From contig WTHW01000172.1 of assembly GCA_011526395.1 (NCBI GenBank), forward strand, positions 1-11,567: a stretch of DNA of 11,567 nucleotides, given 5' to 3'. Below the pieces are notes generated by a model. That model ran no database searches. It was given only the letters and a program-made list of their open reading frames with translations, and had not been told where the DNA came from. A program made the position numbers and the translations under genes. The stretch's first letter is position 1, and each line of letters opens with the position of its first letter. The stretch is from Alphaproteobacteria bacterium (GTDB lineage: Bacteria; Pseudomonadota; Alphaproteobacteria; Puniceispirillales; Puniceispirillaceae). Shown in pieces: positions 1-6,583 of the stretch.

Positions 1-2
1 AG

Positions 3-836
3 GTAAAAGATTGTGCGAGCCATTTTGGGGATACTGACCCTGACTTGCTTGGTGTGTCCTTGCCGATACTAGGTGTTGCAGGAGATCAGCAAGCTGCCAC
101 AATTGGGCAGGCCTGTTTTACAGCTGGTGATATTAAATCAACCTATGGCACAGGCTGTTTCATGCTCGCCAATACAGGCACCACGCGCCTTTATTCACAA
201 CATAATCTATTATCGACCATCGCTTATCAAATTGGCGGCCAGACAACATTTGGGCTGGAAGGGTCAATCTTTATCTCTGGCGCGATTATTCAATGGCTGC
301 GCGATGGTCTGCAAAGCTTGCCAGATGCAGGCTCTAGTGAAGAGATGGCAAAAAGCCTATCGTCAAATGAAGGTGTTTATATGGTGCCAGCCTTAACAGG
401 ATTGGGCGCACCACATTGGGCACCACATGCCAGAGGGGCGATTTACGGCATCACAAGAGATACAGGCCCAAGCCATTTTGCGAGAGCCGCGCTAGAATCA
501 GTTGCCTATCAGACATATGATTTGATCAAAGCCATTGAAGGTGATGGCATGAGATGTGCCAGTATTAAAGTGGATGGCGGTATGGTTGCCAATAATTGGT
601 TAATGCAATTTATGGCAGATATCAATCACGCCACAATCGCGCGCCCTGTTGTCACTGAGACAACCGCATTGGGTGTTGCCATGCTGGCCATGTTGCAAGA
701 TGGGCAAGCCGCAAGCCTAGAAGATATGGGACGTATGTGGCAGTTGGATAAAGAGTTCACACCGCAAATGGCACAAGGTGATAGAGACCAGCTATTGGCA
801 GGATGGCAAAAAGCAGTTGAGCGCACTTTATTATAA
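3..836 (+). CDS. glpK: Glycerol kinase, C-terminal part (5' end outside window)
   Basis: The reading frame is open from base 3, so the window starts inside the gene; 277 C-terminal residues are visible of a family that is usually about 500 long. The enzyme phosphorylates glycerol to glycerol-3-phosphate with ATP in the cytoplasm. The fragment carries family motifs in the expected order: GDQQAA at fragment residues 27-32, STYGTGCFML shortly after, LTGLGAPHW in the middle, and DGGMVANNWLMQF followed by a TTALG motif near the end. These belong to the FGGY carbohydrate kinase C-terminal domain. A TTG at 45 could be read as a start, but the homology clearly continues upstream of it, so it is internal. 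The gene converges on pncA with only 23 bases between the stops. Identification is firm; upstream partners (glpD, glpF) cannot be seen. Confidence 0.93.
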   Translation, partial: VKDCASHFGDTDPDLLGVSLPILGVAGDQQAATIGQACFTAGDIKSTYGTGCFMLANTGTTRLYSQHNLLSTIAYQIGGQTTFGLEGSIFISGAIIQWLRDGLQSLPDAGSSEEMAKSLSSNEGVYMVPALTGLGAPHWAPHARGAIYGITRDTGPSHFARAALESVAYQTYDLIKAIEGDGMRCASIKVDGGMVANNWLMQFMADINHATIARPVVTETTALGVAMLAMLQDGQAASLEDMGRMWQLDKEFTPQMAQGDRDQLLAGWQKAVERTLL

Positions 837-849
837 GTGCCTTTATCTA
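823..849 (+). terminator. Weak hairpin at the end of glpK, possible terminator
   Basis: A perfect 6-bp stem, GCACTT (823-828) and AAGTGC (835-840), flanks a 6-base loop that contains the first base of the glpK stop codon. It is followed by a T-rich run (CCTTTATCT). The stem is short and AT-rich and the T tract is interrupted, so this is only a candidate terminator for glpK. In the pncA direction no T tract follows. Confidence 0.3.
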
Positions 850-859
850 GGCTTTCTTG

Positions 860-1483
860 CTAGTCGATAAGCGTGATGCCAGCATCGCGCATCGCTGATA
901 GCTGGGCGGCGAGCGATCCGTCAAGGTCAATCGCACGGCACCCTTGTAATAAAACAGATGTCTGATAGCCAAGCCGCGCCGCATCAAGGGCTGAGAAGGC
1001 CACACAGAAATCTGTGGCAAGGCCGACCATTGTCACAGATGTCACGCCTCTGTTTTGAAGGTATCCATGCAAGCCTGTTGTGGTTTGTTTGTCATTTTCA
1101 AAAAAGGCTGAATAAGAATCAATCTCAGGGCGAAACCCCTTGCGAATCACAAGATCTGCTGGATTTACATGTAAGTCACTATGAAATGCGGCGCCTTGTG
1201 AGCCTTGGACACAATGGCGTGGCCATAAAACTTGCGCCCCATAAAACATTTCCACCATGTCGAAAGGGGACTTGCCATCATGATTATCCGCAAAGCTGGC
1301 ATGAGTGGCTGGGTGCCAATCTTGTGTCATGATGATCGGTGCATTATGAGTGCGCGCATGAGCAATCTGGTCATTTACAAAAGGAATGATAGCATCACCT
1401 TCACCAACAGCCAGTGCGCCGCCAGGGCAGAAATCATTTTGAATATCTATAGAAATCAAGGCATTGGTTGGTGTGTAAGACAT
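860..1483 (-). CDS. pncA: Nicotinamidase / pyrazinamidase
   Basis: This 207-residue protein belongs to the cysteine-hydrolase (isochorismatase-like) family and hydrolyses nicotinamide to nicotinate and ammonia, feeding NAD salvage through the Preiss-Handler route. Numbered from the ATG at 1483, the catalytic triad is visible as Asp13 in SIDIQNDFCPGG, Lys115 in IRKGF and Cys160 in GLATDFCV. The metal ligands are Asp55 and His57 in TQDWHP and His90 in WPRHCVQG, exactly the PncA pattern. Length agrees with E. coli PncA (about 213). A GTG three codons upstream is also in frame, but it overlaps the Shine-Dalgarno sequence AGAAGGG (1492-1498), so the ATG 8 bases past that site is the better start. 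The gene is divergent from the betaine-type importer operon and convergent with glpK; no functional link to either is obvious. Confidence 0.95.
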   Translation of the reverse strand: MSYTPTNALISIDIQNDFCPGGALAVGEGDAIIPFVNDQIAHARTHNAPIIMTQDWHPATHASFADNHDGKSPFDMVEMFYGAQVLWPRHCVQGSQGAAFHSDLHVNPADLVIRKGFRPEIDSYSAFFENDKQTTTGLHGYLQNRGVTSVTMVGLATDFCVAFSALDAARLGYQTSVLLQGCRAIDLDGSLAAQLSAMRDAGITLID

Positions 1484-1491
1484 GGCTAGCA

Positions 1492-1498
1492 CCCTTCT
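1492..1498 (-). promoter_or_regulatory. Ribosome binding site that sets the pncA start
   Basis: AGAAGGG on the minus strand sits 8 bases before the ATG at 1483. It overlaps the alternative in-frame GTG at 1490-1492, which argues against that earlier start. Confidence 0.65.
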
Positions 1499-1520
1499 AT
1501 ATGAACATCATTTCGGCTGT

Positions 1521-1573
1521 CATAGCATGAATCATCATGTCGTATCTATGATAATTATTGCCAAATTTATCAT
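1521..1573. repeat. Two imperfect or short dyads upstream of pncA
   Basis: Two inverted-repeat units lie side by side. The first is a nested dyad: CATAG (1521-1525) pairs with CTATG (1546-1550), and inside it CATGA (1526-1530) pairs with TCATG (1535-1539). The second is a perfect 7-bp dyad, ATGATAA (1548-1554) with TTATCAT (1567-1573), spaced by 12 bases. Its TATCAT on the minus strand (1553-1548) resembles a -10 element and could belong to the pncA promoter. The dyads may be operators; this is inference from symmetry only. Confidence 0.35.
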
Positions 1574-1575
1574 AA

Positions 1576-1612
1576 CTCACAGTTGCAATCATATCGGTGT
1601 TGCAACTGTGAG
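1576..1612. repeat. Perfect 13-bp inverted repeat in the pncA/betaine-importer intergenic region
   Basis: The arms CTCACAGTTGCAA (1576-1588) and TTGCAACTGTGAG (1600-1612) are perfectly complementary around an 11-base spacer (1589-1599). No T tract follows on either strand, so an intrinsic terminator is unlikely. The element lies about 93 bases from the pncA start and 182 bases from the binding-protein start, where a regulator controlling one or both divergent genes would bind. It could instead form an RNA hairpin if transcribed. No regulator gene is visible nearby to suggest which protein would bind it. Confidence 0.6.
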
Positions 1613-1653
1613 GTCATGCCATAGAGATTGATAGTTTTTTGTCTTTTGGAAAA

Positions 1654-1682
1654 TTGTAGGGGTTTGGGATTTTTTTTAAAAT
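1654..1682 (+). promoter_or_regulatory. Candidate promoter of the betaine-type importer operon
   Basis: TTGTAG (1654-1659) and TAAAAT (1677-1682) are separated by exactly 17 bases. The -10 matches the sigma-70 consensus at 5 of 6 positions, but the -35 at only 3. The spacer ends in a run of eight T (1670-1677). This would give a leader of roughly 100 bases. A second, poorer candidate is TTGATT (1688-1693) with TACACT (1713-1718) at 19-base spacing. Confidence 0.3.
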
Positions 1683-1767
1683 CACTGTTGATTTCACATG
1701 TCTATCCATGTTTACACTAATGGTCGGAACGGGGACATTTTGATCTCTCAAATCCTTGCTTTATTAA

Positions 1768-1789
1768 CCCATAAGAGTTTCATGGGAGG
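1768..1789 (+). promoter_or_regulatory. Leader hairpin touching the proX-like ribosome binding site
   Basis: CCCAT (1768-1772) can pair with ATGGG (1782-1786), and the second arm covers the first half of the strong Shine-Dalgarno GGGAGG (1784-1789), which is 5 bases from the ATG at 1795. The stem is only 5 bp, so its effect on translation is uncertain. Confidence 0.3.
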
Positions 1790-1794
1790 AAACA

Positions 1795-2799
1795 ATGAAA
1801 AAGTATTTAATGGGTATGGCCGCTGTTGGCGTTGCATTGACAATGTCAAATGCTGCAAAAGCTGATTGTGGTGAAATTTCAGTTGCTGAAATGAACTGGG
1901 CATCAGCTGAGCTTATGGCTAATGTTGACAAAATTATTCTAGAAGAAGGCTATGGCTGTTCTGTTGAGCTAGTACCTGGCGCGACAATGACAACATTCGC
2001 TTCAATGAATGAAAAAGGCCAGCCAGACGTCGCTGGTGAATTGTGGACAAACGCTGTGGCAGTACCTTTGGAAGCTGCTGTAGGCGAAGGTCGCTTGCAC
2101 AAAGTAAATAACGGCCCAATCACACAGTTGGGTGAAGGCTGGTGGGTAACACCAGTGGTTGCTGAAAAGCACCCTGAGTTGGTTGCAGACATTGATGCGC
2201 TATTGGCACGTCCTGATCTGTTCCCACACCCAGAAGATCCATCAAAAGGCGCCTTCGTTGGCTGTCCTGCTGGTTGGGGTTGTCAGCTAGCTAACGCACA
2301 GCTTTACAAAGCTTTCGACATGGAAGCAAAAGGCTGGTTGCTAGTGGATCCAGGTTCAGCTGCTGGTCTTGACGGTTCAATGGCAAAAGCTGCTGAGCGT
2401 GGCGAGCCATGGTTCGGTTACTACTGGTCACCAACTGCTCTTATCGGTAAGTACGGCATGGTGCCACAAGATATGGGCGAATGGGCTGGTTCAGACAACT
2501 GGGACAACTGTATTGTGAAGCCTGAGCAAGAATGTGCGAATCCAAAAGCATCTTCATGGACACACTCAGCTGTTAGCACAGTTATCACTGATTCATTCAA
2601 GAACAAGGGCGGCGTTGCAATTGATTACCTATCAAACCGCGTATTCCCTGGTCCTGTCATGAACGGCATGTTGGTGTATATGACTGAAAACCAAGCTGGT
2701 GGTCAGGATGCAGCGATTGAGTTCTTGCTACAGCATGAAGACCTATGGACAACATGGGTATCTGCAGACGCAGCAGCAAAGATTAAGGCTGGTCTATAA
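1795..2799 (+). CDS. ABC importer periplasmic binding protein, glycine betaine/proline (ProX/OpuAC) type
   Basis: This 334-residue secreted protein should capture a small, probably quaternary-amine or amino-acid-like substrate in the periplasm and deliver it to the permease encoded next. A signal peptide is clear: basic MKKY, a hydrophobic stretch to about residue 18, and a signal peptidase I site AKA|D between 23 and 24. There is no lipobox. The mature protein is rich in aromatic residues that in this family build the cation-binding cage (Trp35, Trp84, Trp116-Trp117, Trp206, Tyr209-Tyr210-Trp211). It has six cysteines in three neighbouring pairs (25/55, 157/163, 239/247), consistent with disulfides. 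The gene is preceded by a strong ribosome site and followed at once by a terminator, which fits high expression. Ligand is not decidable from sequence: glycine betaine, choline, proline betaine and proline/histidine are all possible. Confidence 0.85.
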   Translation: MKKYLMGMAAVGVALTMSNAAKADCGEISVAEMNWASAELMANVDKIILEEGYGCSVELVPGATMTTFASMNEKGQPDVAGELWTNAVAVPLEAAVGEGRLHKVNNGPITQLGEGWWVTPVVAEKHPELVADIDALLARPDLFPHPEDPSKGAFVGCPAGWGCQLANAQLYKAFDMEAKGWLLVDPGSAAGLDGSMAKAAERGEPWFGYYWSPTALIGKYGMVPQDMGEWAGSDNWDNCIVKPEQECANPKASSWTHSAVSTVITDSFKNKGGVAIDYLSNRVFPGPVMNGMLVYMTENQAGGQDAAIEFLLQHEDLWTTWVSADAAAKIKAGL

Positions 2800-2822
2800 G
2801 ATTTAGTCTAGCAATAATCACA

Positions 2823-2854
2823 GGGTCAGCCGGCATACGGCTGACCCTTTTTCT
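2823..2854 (+). terminator. Strong intrinsic terminator between binding protein and permease genes
   Basis: A perfect 10-bp GC-rich stem, GGGTCAGCCG (2823-2832) with CGGCTGACCC (2838-2847), a 5-base loop and then TTTTTCTT. It lies inside the operon, 26 bases before the permease start. It probably stops most transcripts after the binding-protein gene, with partial read-through to the permease and ATPase. That layout is common where binding protein is needed in excess. Confidence 0.85.
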
Positions 2855-2879
2855 TAATGTACAAGAGTAGGAAATAAAT

Positions 2880-3770
2880 ATGGACTTCTTTGACGAATTT
2901 CCCGCCATGGGCCGCACTGGTCTTCGCGACATGAAAAAAGCGATTGATGCCAGCTTTAAAGGGTTTTCAAGAGAATATGGTGAAGCGTTGGAAGCCTTCT
3001 TCTATCCTCTCCTTAAATTTATGGTTTGGTTTGAAAAGCTATTGATCGCCACACCTTGGCCAATCATTTTGTTGGTTATCGGTGCGCTAGCGTGGGTTGG
3101 TTCACGCAATATCAAGCTTGTTATCGGCTCTGTTGCCGCCTTTGTTGTGATTGGCTATTTCGGCATGTGGGAAGATACAATGGCAACAATGGCCATTATT
3201 TCAGTGGCGACAATTGTTTGTATCGGTGTCGGTATTCCGCTTGGTATCTTGATGGCGCGTTCTGACCGTATCCAATCAGTGATTACACCTGTATTGGACG
3301 TCATGCAGACTATCCCATCATTTGTGTATTTGATCCCTGTGGTGATGTTGCTTGGTATTGGTAAGGTGCCTGGCTTGTTAGCGGTTTGTATTTACGCTAT
3401 CCCGCCGATTGTCCGCTTAACAAATCTTGGTATCCGTCTTGTGGATGCTGATGTTATGGAAGCGGCCACAGCCTTTGGTGCGAACTACAAGCAACGCCTA
3501 TGGGGTGTGCAGGTGCCATTGGCATTGCCAAACATCTTTGCTGGTGTGAACCAGACAATTATGATGGCATTGGCTATGGTTGTGATTGCCTCAATGATTG
3601 GCGTGAAGGGTCTGGGTGTACCAGTGCTTCGTGCGATTTCTAACCAGTATCTTGCGCTTGGTTTGATGAATGGTCTGGCCATCGTCGCCCTAGCGATTAT
3701 TTTCGACCGCGTGTCACAACAATATGGTAAGCGTTTGCAGAAGCATCGCGAAGGGGGCCATGGTGTCTGA
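2880..3770 (+). CDS. ABC importer permease, ProW/OpuAB type
   Basis: This 296-residue inner-membrane protein forms the channel of the betaine-type importer. An amphipathic N-terminal stretch of about 50 residues precedes the hydrophobic segments, as in ProW proteins. Membrane segments are visible at roughly 57-75, 78-96, 102-127 and 137-160, with more to about residue 285. The cytoplasmic coupling motif (EAA loop) is seen as DVMEAATAFGANYKQRLWGVQVPLALP at about 190-217, followed by GVNQTIMMALAMVVIASMIG, a signature stretch of the family. The start ATG is preceded by AGTAGGA. The end overlaps the ATPase gene by 11 bases, so the two should be translationally coupled. A homodimer of this subunit is expected because only one permease gene is present. 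Confidence 0.9.
   Translation: MDFFDEFPAMGRTGLRDMKKAIDASFKGFSREYGEALEAFFYPLLKFMVWFEKLLIATPWPIILLVIGALAWVGSRNIKLVIGSVAAFVVIGYFGMWEDTMATMAIISVATIVCIGVGIPLGILMARSDRIQSVITPVLDVMQTIPSFVYLIPVVMLLGIGKVPGLLAVCIYAIPPIVRLTNLGIRLVDADVMEAATAFGANYKQRLWGVQVPLALPNIFAGVNQTIMMALAMVVIASMIGVKGLGVPVLRAISNQYLALGLMNGLAIVALAIIFDRVSQQYGKRLQKHREGGHGV
3751..3757 (+). promoter_or_regulatory. Ribosome binding site that sets the ATPase start
   Basis: AAGGGGG lies inside the last codons of the permease gene, just before the ATG at 3760. It supports that start over the upstream in-frame ATG at 3724, which would add 12 residues unlike the family and create a 47-base overlap. Confidence 0.7.
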
Positions 3771-4809
3771 TATTAAAGTATCAATTAAGAACCTGTATAA
3801 AATCTTTGGTTCAAACCCAGCATCCGTTTTGGAACACGCCCAAAAAGGCATGTCAAAGGCTGATCTGTTGGAAAAGCATGGCCATGTGTTGGGTCTAAAG
3901 GATGTCAATATTGACATCCAAGCCCGTGGCATTCAGGTGATTATGGGTCTATCTGGCTCTGGTAAATCAACTCTGATCCGTCACATTAACCGTCTGATTG
4001 AACCAACAGCTGGTGAGATTGTGATTGACGGCGAAGATGTGTTGGCAATGTCAGAAGAAGATTTGCTGGAATTCCGCCGCTTCCGCGCCTCAATGGTGTT
4101 CCAGAAGTTCGGGCTCCTGCCACATAGAACCGTTCAGGACAACGCTGCTTATGGCTTGATGATTCAAGGTCTTGATAAAAAAGAAGCCATTGAAAAAAGC
4201 TCTTACTGGGTGAAGCGTGTGGGTCTAGCTGGTTTTGAGAACCACTATCCAGCACAGCTTTCAGGCGGTATGCAACAGCGTGTTGGCTTGGCAAGAGCGT
4301 TGGCAACAGATGCTGAAATTCTGCTGATGGATGAGGCGTTCTCTGCGCTTGACCCGCTTATCAGAACAGATATGCAAGATGTGTTGCTTGATCTGCAAAA
4401 TGAATTGCACAAAACAATCATCTTCATCACGCATGATTTGGATGAAGCATTGCGCATCGGTGATGATATCGCCATCTTGCGTGACGGCGCTGTTATCCAG
4501 CAAGGCTCACCACAAGAGATTGTGTTGAACCCAGCAGATGATTATGTGCGTGACTTCATTAAAGATATCAACCGCGCACGTGTGCTTGAAGTGAGCTCTG
4601 TTATGGAGTCTAAGAAGCCACGTTCAGGTGCCAAGGTTGAGAAATCAATGGTTATCGAAGAAGCCTTGCAAATCGCAACTGCGAATGACAATAAGCCACT
4701 TATCGTTACTGAAGATGGTAAGGCTGTTGGCTCTGTGACGCTAGAAGCGATGATTGCCGCGATTGCCCGCCCTGAAAAAGATGGCGAGCGTAATCCTGAA
4801 TATCGCTAG
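3760..4809 (+). CDS. ABC importer ATPase, ProV/OpuAA type
   Basis: This 349-residue cytoplasmic ATPase powers the betaine-type importer. From the ATG at 3760, Walker A is GLSGSGKST (63-71), the Q-loop glutamine is Gln115, the ABC signature LSGGMQQ is 167-173, Walker B ILLMDE is 187-192 and the switch histidine is His225. The N-terminal region before Walker A has the insert SVLEHAQKGMSKADLLEKHGHVLGL that is typical of ProV and OpuAA. After residue 250 the tail is only about 100 residues. It ends in a stretch (ATANDNKPLIVTEDGKAVGSVTLEAM) that resembles one CBS repeat, whereas E. coli ProV (400 residues) carries two. Osmosensing through paired CBS domains may therefore be absent or altered. The start overlaps the permease gene by 11 bases and a strong terminator follows. 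Confidence 0.92.
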   Translation: MVSDIKVSIKNLYKIFGSNPASVLEHAQKGMSKADLLEKHGHVLGLKDVNIDIQARGIQVIMGLSGSGKSTLIRHINRLIEPTAGEIVIDGEDVLAMSEEDLLEFRRFRASMVFQKFGLLPHRTVQDNAAYGLMIQGLDKKEAIEKSSYWVKRVGLAGFENHYPAQLSGGMQQRVGLARALATDAEILLMDEAFSALDPLIRTDMQDVLLDLQNELHKTIIFITHDLDEALRIGDDIAILRDGAVIQQGSPQEIVLNPADDYVRDFIKDINRARVLEVSSVMESKKPRSGAKVEKSMVIEEALQIATANDNKPLIVTEDGKAVGSVTLEAMIAAIARPEKDGERNPEYR

Positions 4810-4830
4810 GCGCATATCAGCTATAAAAAT

Positions 4831-4859
4831 AAAAGGCGGCTTCAGGGCCGCCTTTTTTT
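4831..4859. terminator. Intrinsic terminator at the end of the betaine-type operon
   Basis: A perfect 10-bp stem, AAAAGGCGGC (4831-4840) with GCCGCCTTTT (4847-4856), encloses the loop TTCAGG, and seven T (4853-4859) start within the stem. It is followed on the other strand by an A-to-T mirrored tract, so it may also terminate the converging tdk gene, whose stop is 20 bases away. Confidence 0.9.
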
Positions 4860-4878
4860 ATGGGTATTTCGTGGCAGG

Positions 4879-5457
4879 TTAAGCGCCCATCAAATCAGCC
4901 CAATGTTTACGGCATAACGAGACATATTTATCATTGCCGCCAATTTCAATCTGATCGCCCTCTCTTATGACATCGCCGCCTTCTGTTTGGCGAATCACCA
5001 TGGTTGCCTTACTACCACAATGGCAGATGGTTCTGATTTCACGCAGATTATCAGCAATCGCAAGCAAGGTCGCAGAGCCTTCAAACAGATTGCCTTGAAA
5101 ATCTGTGCGCAGGCCATAGCACATCACAGGGATATTCATATGATCAGCCACACGCGCCAAATCCCACACTTGTGATGAGGTTAGGAACTGTGCCTCATCC
5201 ACAAGAACACAAGATAATTTATCTTGGGCATGTGCCTGAGATATGATGGCTGTGACATCTGTCTTGCTGGAAAAGGTTTCAGCTTTGGCAGATAGGCCGA
5301 TGCGTGAGGCGATGGTGCCTGTCCCTGCCCTGTTATCCAGCTGGGCGGTTAGGAGCAATGTATTCATCCCGCGCTCGCCATAATTGTGAGATGCTTGAAG
5401 CAAAATTGTGGTTTTGCCAGCATTCATCGCTGAATAAGAGAAATATAATTTCGCCAT
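4879..5457 (-). CDS. tdk: Thymidine kinase (TK1 type)
   Basis: This 192-residue cytoplasmic enzyme phosphorylates thymidine (and deoxyuridine) to the monophosphate with ATP. It matches the TK1-like family along its length. The P-loop is SAMNAGKT (residues 9-16), the Walker B region LVDEAQFL holds the likely catalytic base Glu88, and the lasso region carries YGLRTDFQG (114-122). The structural zinc site is Cys145 and Cys147 (ICHCG) with Cys182 and His185 (CRKH). The start ATG has GAGGGG a few bases upstream. The gene is divergent from upp, sharing a 90-base control region, and convergent with the betaine-type operon. Together with upp and cdd it completes a small pyrimidine-salvage set next to a nucleoside importer. 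Confidence 0.96.
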   Translation of the reverse strand: MAKLYFSYSAMNAGKTTILLQASHNYGERGMNTLLLTAQLDNRAGTGTIASRIGLSAKAETFSSKTDVTAIISQAHAQDKLSCVLVDEAQFLTSSQVWDLARVADHMNIPVMCYGLRTDFQGNLFEGSATLLAIADNLREIRTICHCGSKATMVIRQTEGGDVIREGDQIEIGGNDKYVSLCRKHWADLMGA

Positions 5458-5480
5458 TTGCCCCTCGCTTATAAAAGCTA

Positions 5481-5510
5481 TTTACGTTCCTATCATTACC
5501 CTTATATCAT
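5481..5510 (+). promoter_or_regulatory. Candidate promoter for upp in the tdk-upp gap
   Basis: TTTACG (5481-5486) and TATCAT (5505-5510) are separated by 18 bases and match the sigma-70 boxes at 4 and 5 of 6 positions. The whole gap (5458-5547) is AT-rich and must hold promoters for both divergent genes. I could not pick a convincing tdk promoter. Confidence 0.3.
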
Positions 5511-5529
5511 AAGACAAATTGATTTTATT

Positions 5530-5536
5530 AGGAAGG
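5530..5536 (+). promoter_or_regulatory. Ribosome binding site supporting the GTG start of upp
   Basis: AGGAAGG precedes the GTG at 5548 by 11 bases, slightly longer than ideal. No better-placed site exists for the longer in-frame reading from 5458. Confidence 0.5.
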
Positions 5537-5547
5537 CAAGAGCGCCC

Positions 5548-6171
5548 GTGTCAGATATCACGATTTTAGATCACCCGCTTATCACTCATAAATTGGCTAT
5601 TCTGCGAGATGAGACAACAAGTGCGCAGATGTTTAAATCAACGCTTGAGACGCTGACTTGTGTGATGAGCTATCATGTGTTTGCGCATCTGAGGCAAAAT
5701 CGTGTGCGTATTCAAACACCGCTGGAGGAGATGGAAACCTATCAGCTGGCAAGCCAGCCTGTTATCGCCTCAATCTTGCGGGCTGGGAACGGGATGGCAG
5801 ATGCGCTGTTTGCCATTATTCAAGATGCCTCAATGGCGCATATTGGGATGCAGAGAGATGAGGTGACACATGAGCCGATTTTTTATTATGAAAAATATCC
5901 TGAAGATCTAGCAAGCCGTCAGGTGATATTGGTAGACCCGATGCTGGCAACAGGTGGCTCTGCGATTGAAGCAGCGCGGCGGCTAAAGGAAAAAGGGGTG
6001 AGTGATATTCTGTTTACCTGTCTTGTCGCCGCCCCTGAAGGGGTATCAGCCTTTCACGCCGCCCATCCAGATATCCCCATTATCACAGCCGCCTTGGATA
6101 GAGAGCTGAATGAGACATGCTATATCCTGCCAGGCTTAGGTGATGCTGGTGACAGGATTTATAATACGTAA
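5548..6171 (+). CDS. upp: Uracil phosphoribosyltransferase
   Basis: This 207-residue cytoplasmic enzyme makes UMP from uracil and PRPP. From the GTG start the protein begins with SDITILDHPLITHKL, matching the N-terminus of the family, and its length equals the usual 208 or so. The frame is open further upstream to 5458, but those 30 residues are unlike any Upp and would use the region facing the tdk start. PILRAG-type residues are seen as ASILRAGNGMADAL, the PRPP-binding loop is DPMLATGGS (130-138), and the uracil-binding C-terminus YILPGLGDAGDRIY (192-205) is intact. It is transcribed away from tdk and toward cdd, stopping 13 bases from the cdd stop. I see no clear terminator in that gap. 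Confidence 0.95.
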   Translation: MSDITILDHPLITHKLAILRDETTSAQMFKSTLETLTCVMSYHVFAHLRQNRVRIQTPLEEMETYQLASQPVIASILRAGNGMADALFAIIQDASMAHIGMQRDEVTHEPIFYYEKYPEDLASRQVILVDPMLATGGSAIEAARRLKEKGVSDILFTCLVAAPEGVSAFHAAHPDIPIITAALDRELNETCYILPGLGDAGDRIYNT

Positions 6172-6184
6172 ACGCAAGAGGCTT

Positions 6185-6583
6185 TTAAGATAAATTATCA
6201 GGGCCGAAGCTGGCAGGGAGTAATTCAGCCAATGTGAATGTGTGGCGCAAGCCGTCTGGCCCGCAAATATATATAGGTGTCTGAGGGCCAGCAAATTCGC
6301 GAATACGCTGGCGACAACCGCCGCAAGGGGTGCATAAGACATCACCGCGCCCTGCCACGGCAAGGGCTGTGATCTGGCGGCCAGCACCCATAATCATCGC
6401 CGCTATCGCGCCAGCTTCAGCACAGCTGCCTTGCGGATAGGCCGCATTTTCAACATTCACCCCTGTATGGATGATGCCATTTTCATCACAGATAGCCGCG
6501 CCCACCTGAAAGTTTGAGTAAGGCGCATAGGCAGATGGCATGGCGGCAATAGCGGCCTGTATCAAATCATCTTTCTTTGACAT
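6185..6583 (-). CDS. cdd: Cytidine deaminase (small tetrameric type)
   Basis: This 132-residue zinc enzyme deaminates cytidine and deoxycytidine to uridine and deoxyuridine. The zinc ligands and proton shuttle are visible: Cys54 and Glu56 in GSCAEAGA, and Cys87 and Cys90 in TPCGGC. The substrate-binding motif NVENAAYP (43-50) and the N-terminal AYAPYSNFQVGAA are also intact. The length fits the homotetrameric bacterial form rather than the longer E. coli dimer. It is the last gene of the minus-strand nucleoside operon. Its start lies 17 bases inside the upstream permease gene and is preceded by GGAGAG, so translation is likely coupled to that of the transporter. This position strongly suggests that the importer brings in pyrimidine nucleosides, among others. 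Confidence 0.96.
   Translation of the reverse strand: MSKKDDLIQAAIAAMPSAYAPYSNFQVGAAICDENGIIHTGVNVENAAYPQGSCAEAGAIAAMIMGAGRQITALAVAGRGDVLCTPCGGCRQRIREFAGPQTPIYICGPDGLRHTFTLAELLPASFGPDNLS

Noticed and set aside
1670..1682. The run of eight T as a terminator for an upstream transcript
   Set aside because: No GC-rich hairpin precedes it, and no + strand gene ends upstream within reach; it is more likely part of the promoter region.
5458..5547. An N-terminal extension of Upp read from the ATG-like start at 5458
   Set aside because: The added 30 residues do not resemble Upp. The GTG at 5548 gives the family length and N-terminus, and the stretch is needed as a divergent promoter region.
6172..6184. 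A terminator between the converging upp and cdd genes
   Set aside because: The 13-base gap and its flanks show no convincing stem with a T tract on either strand.
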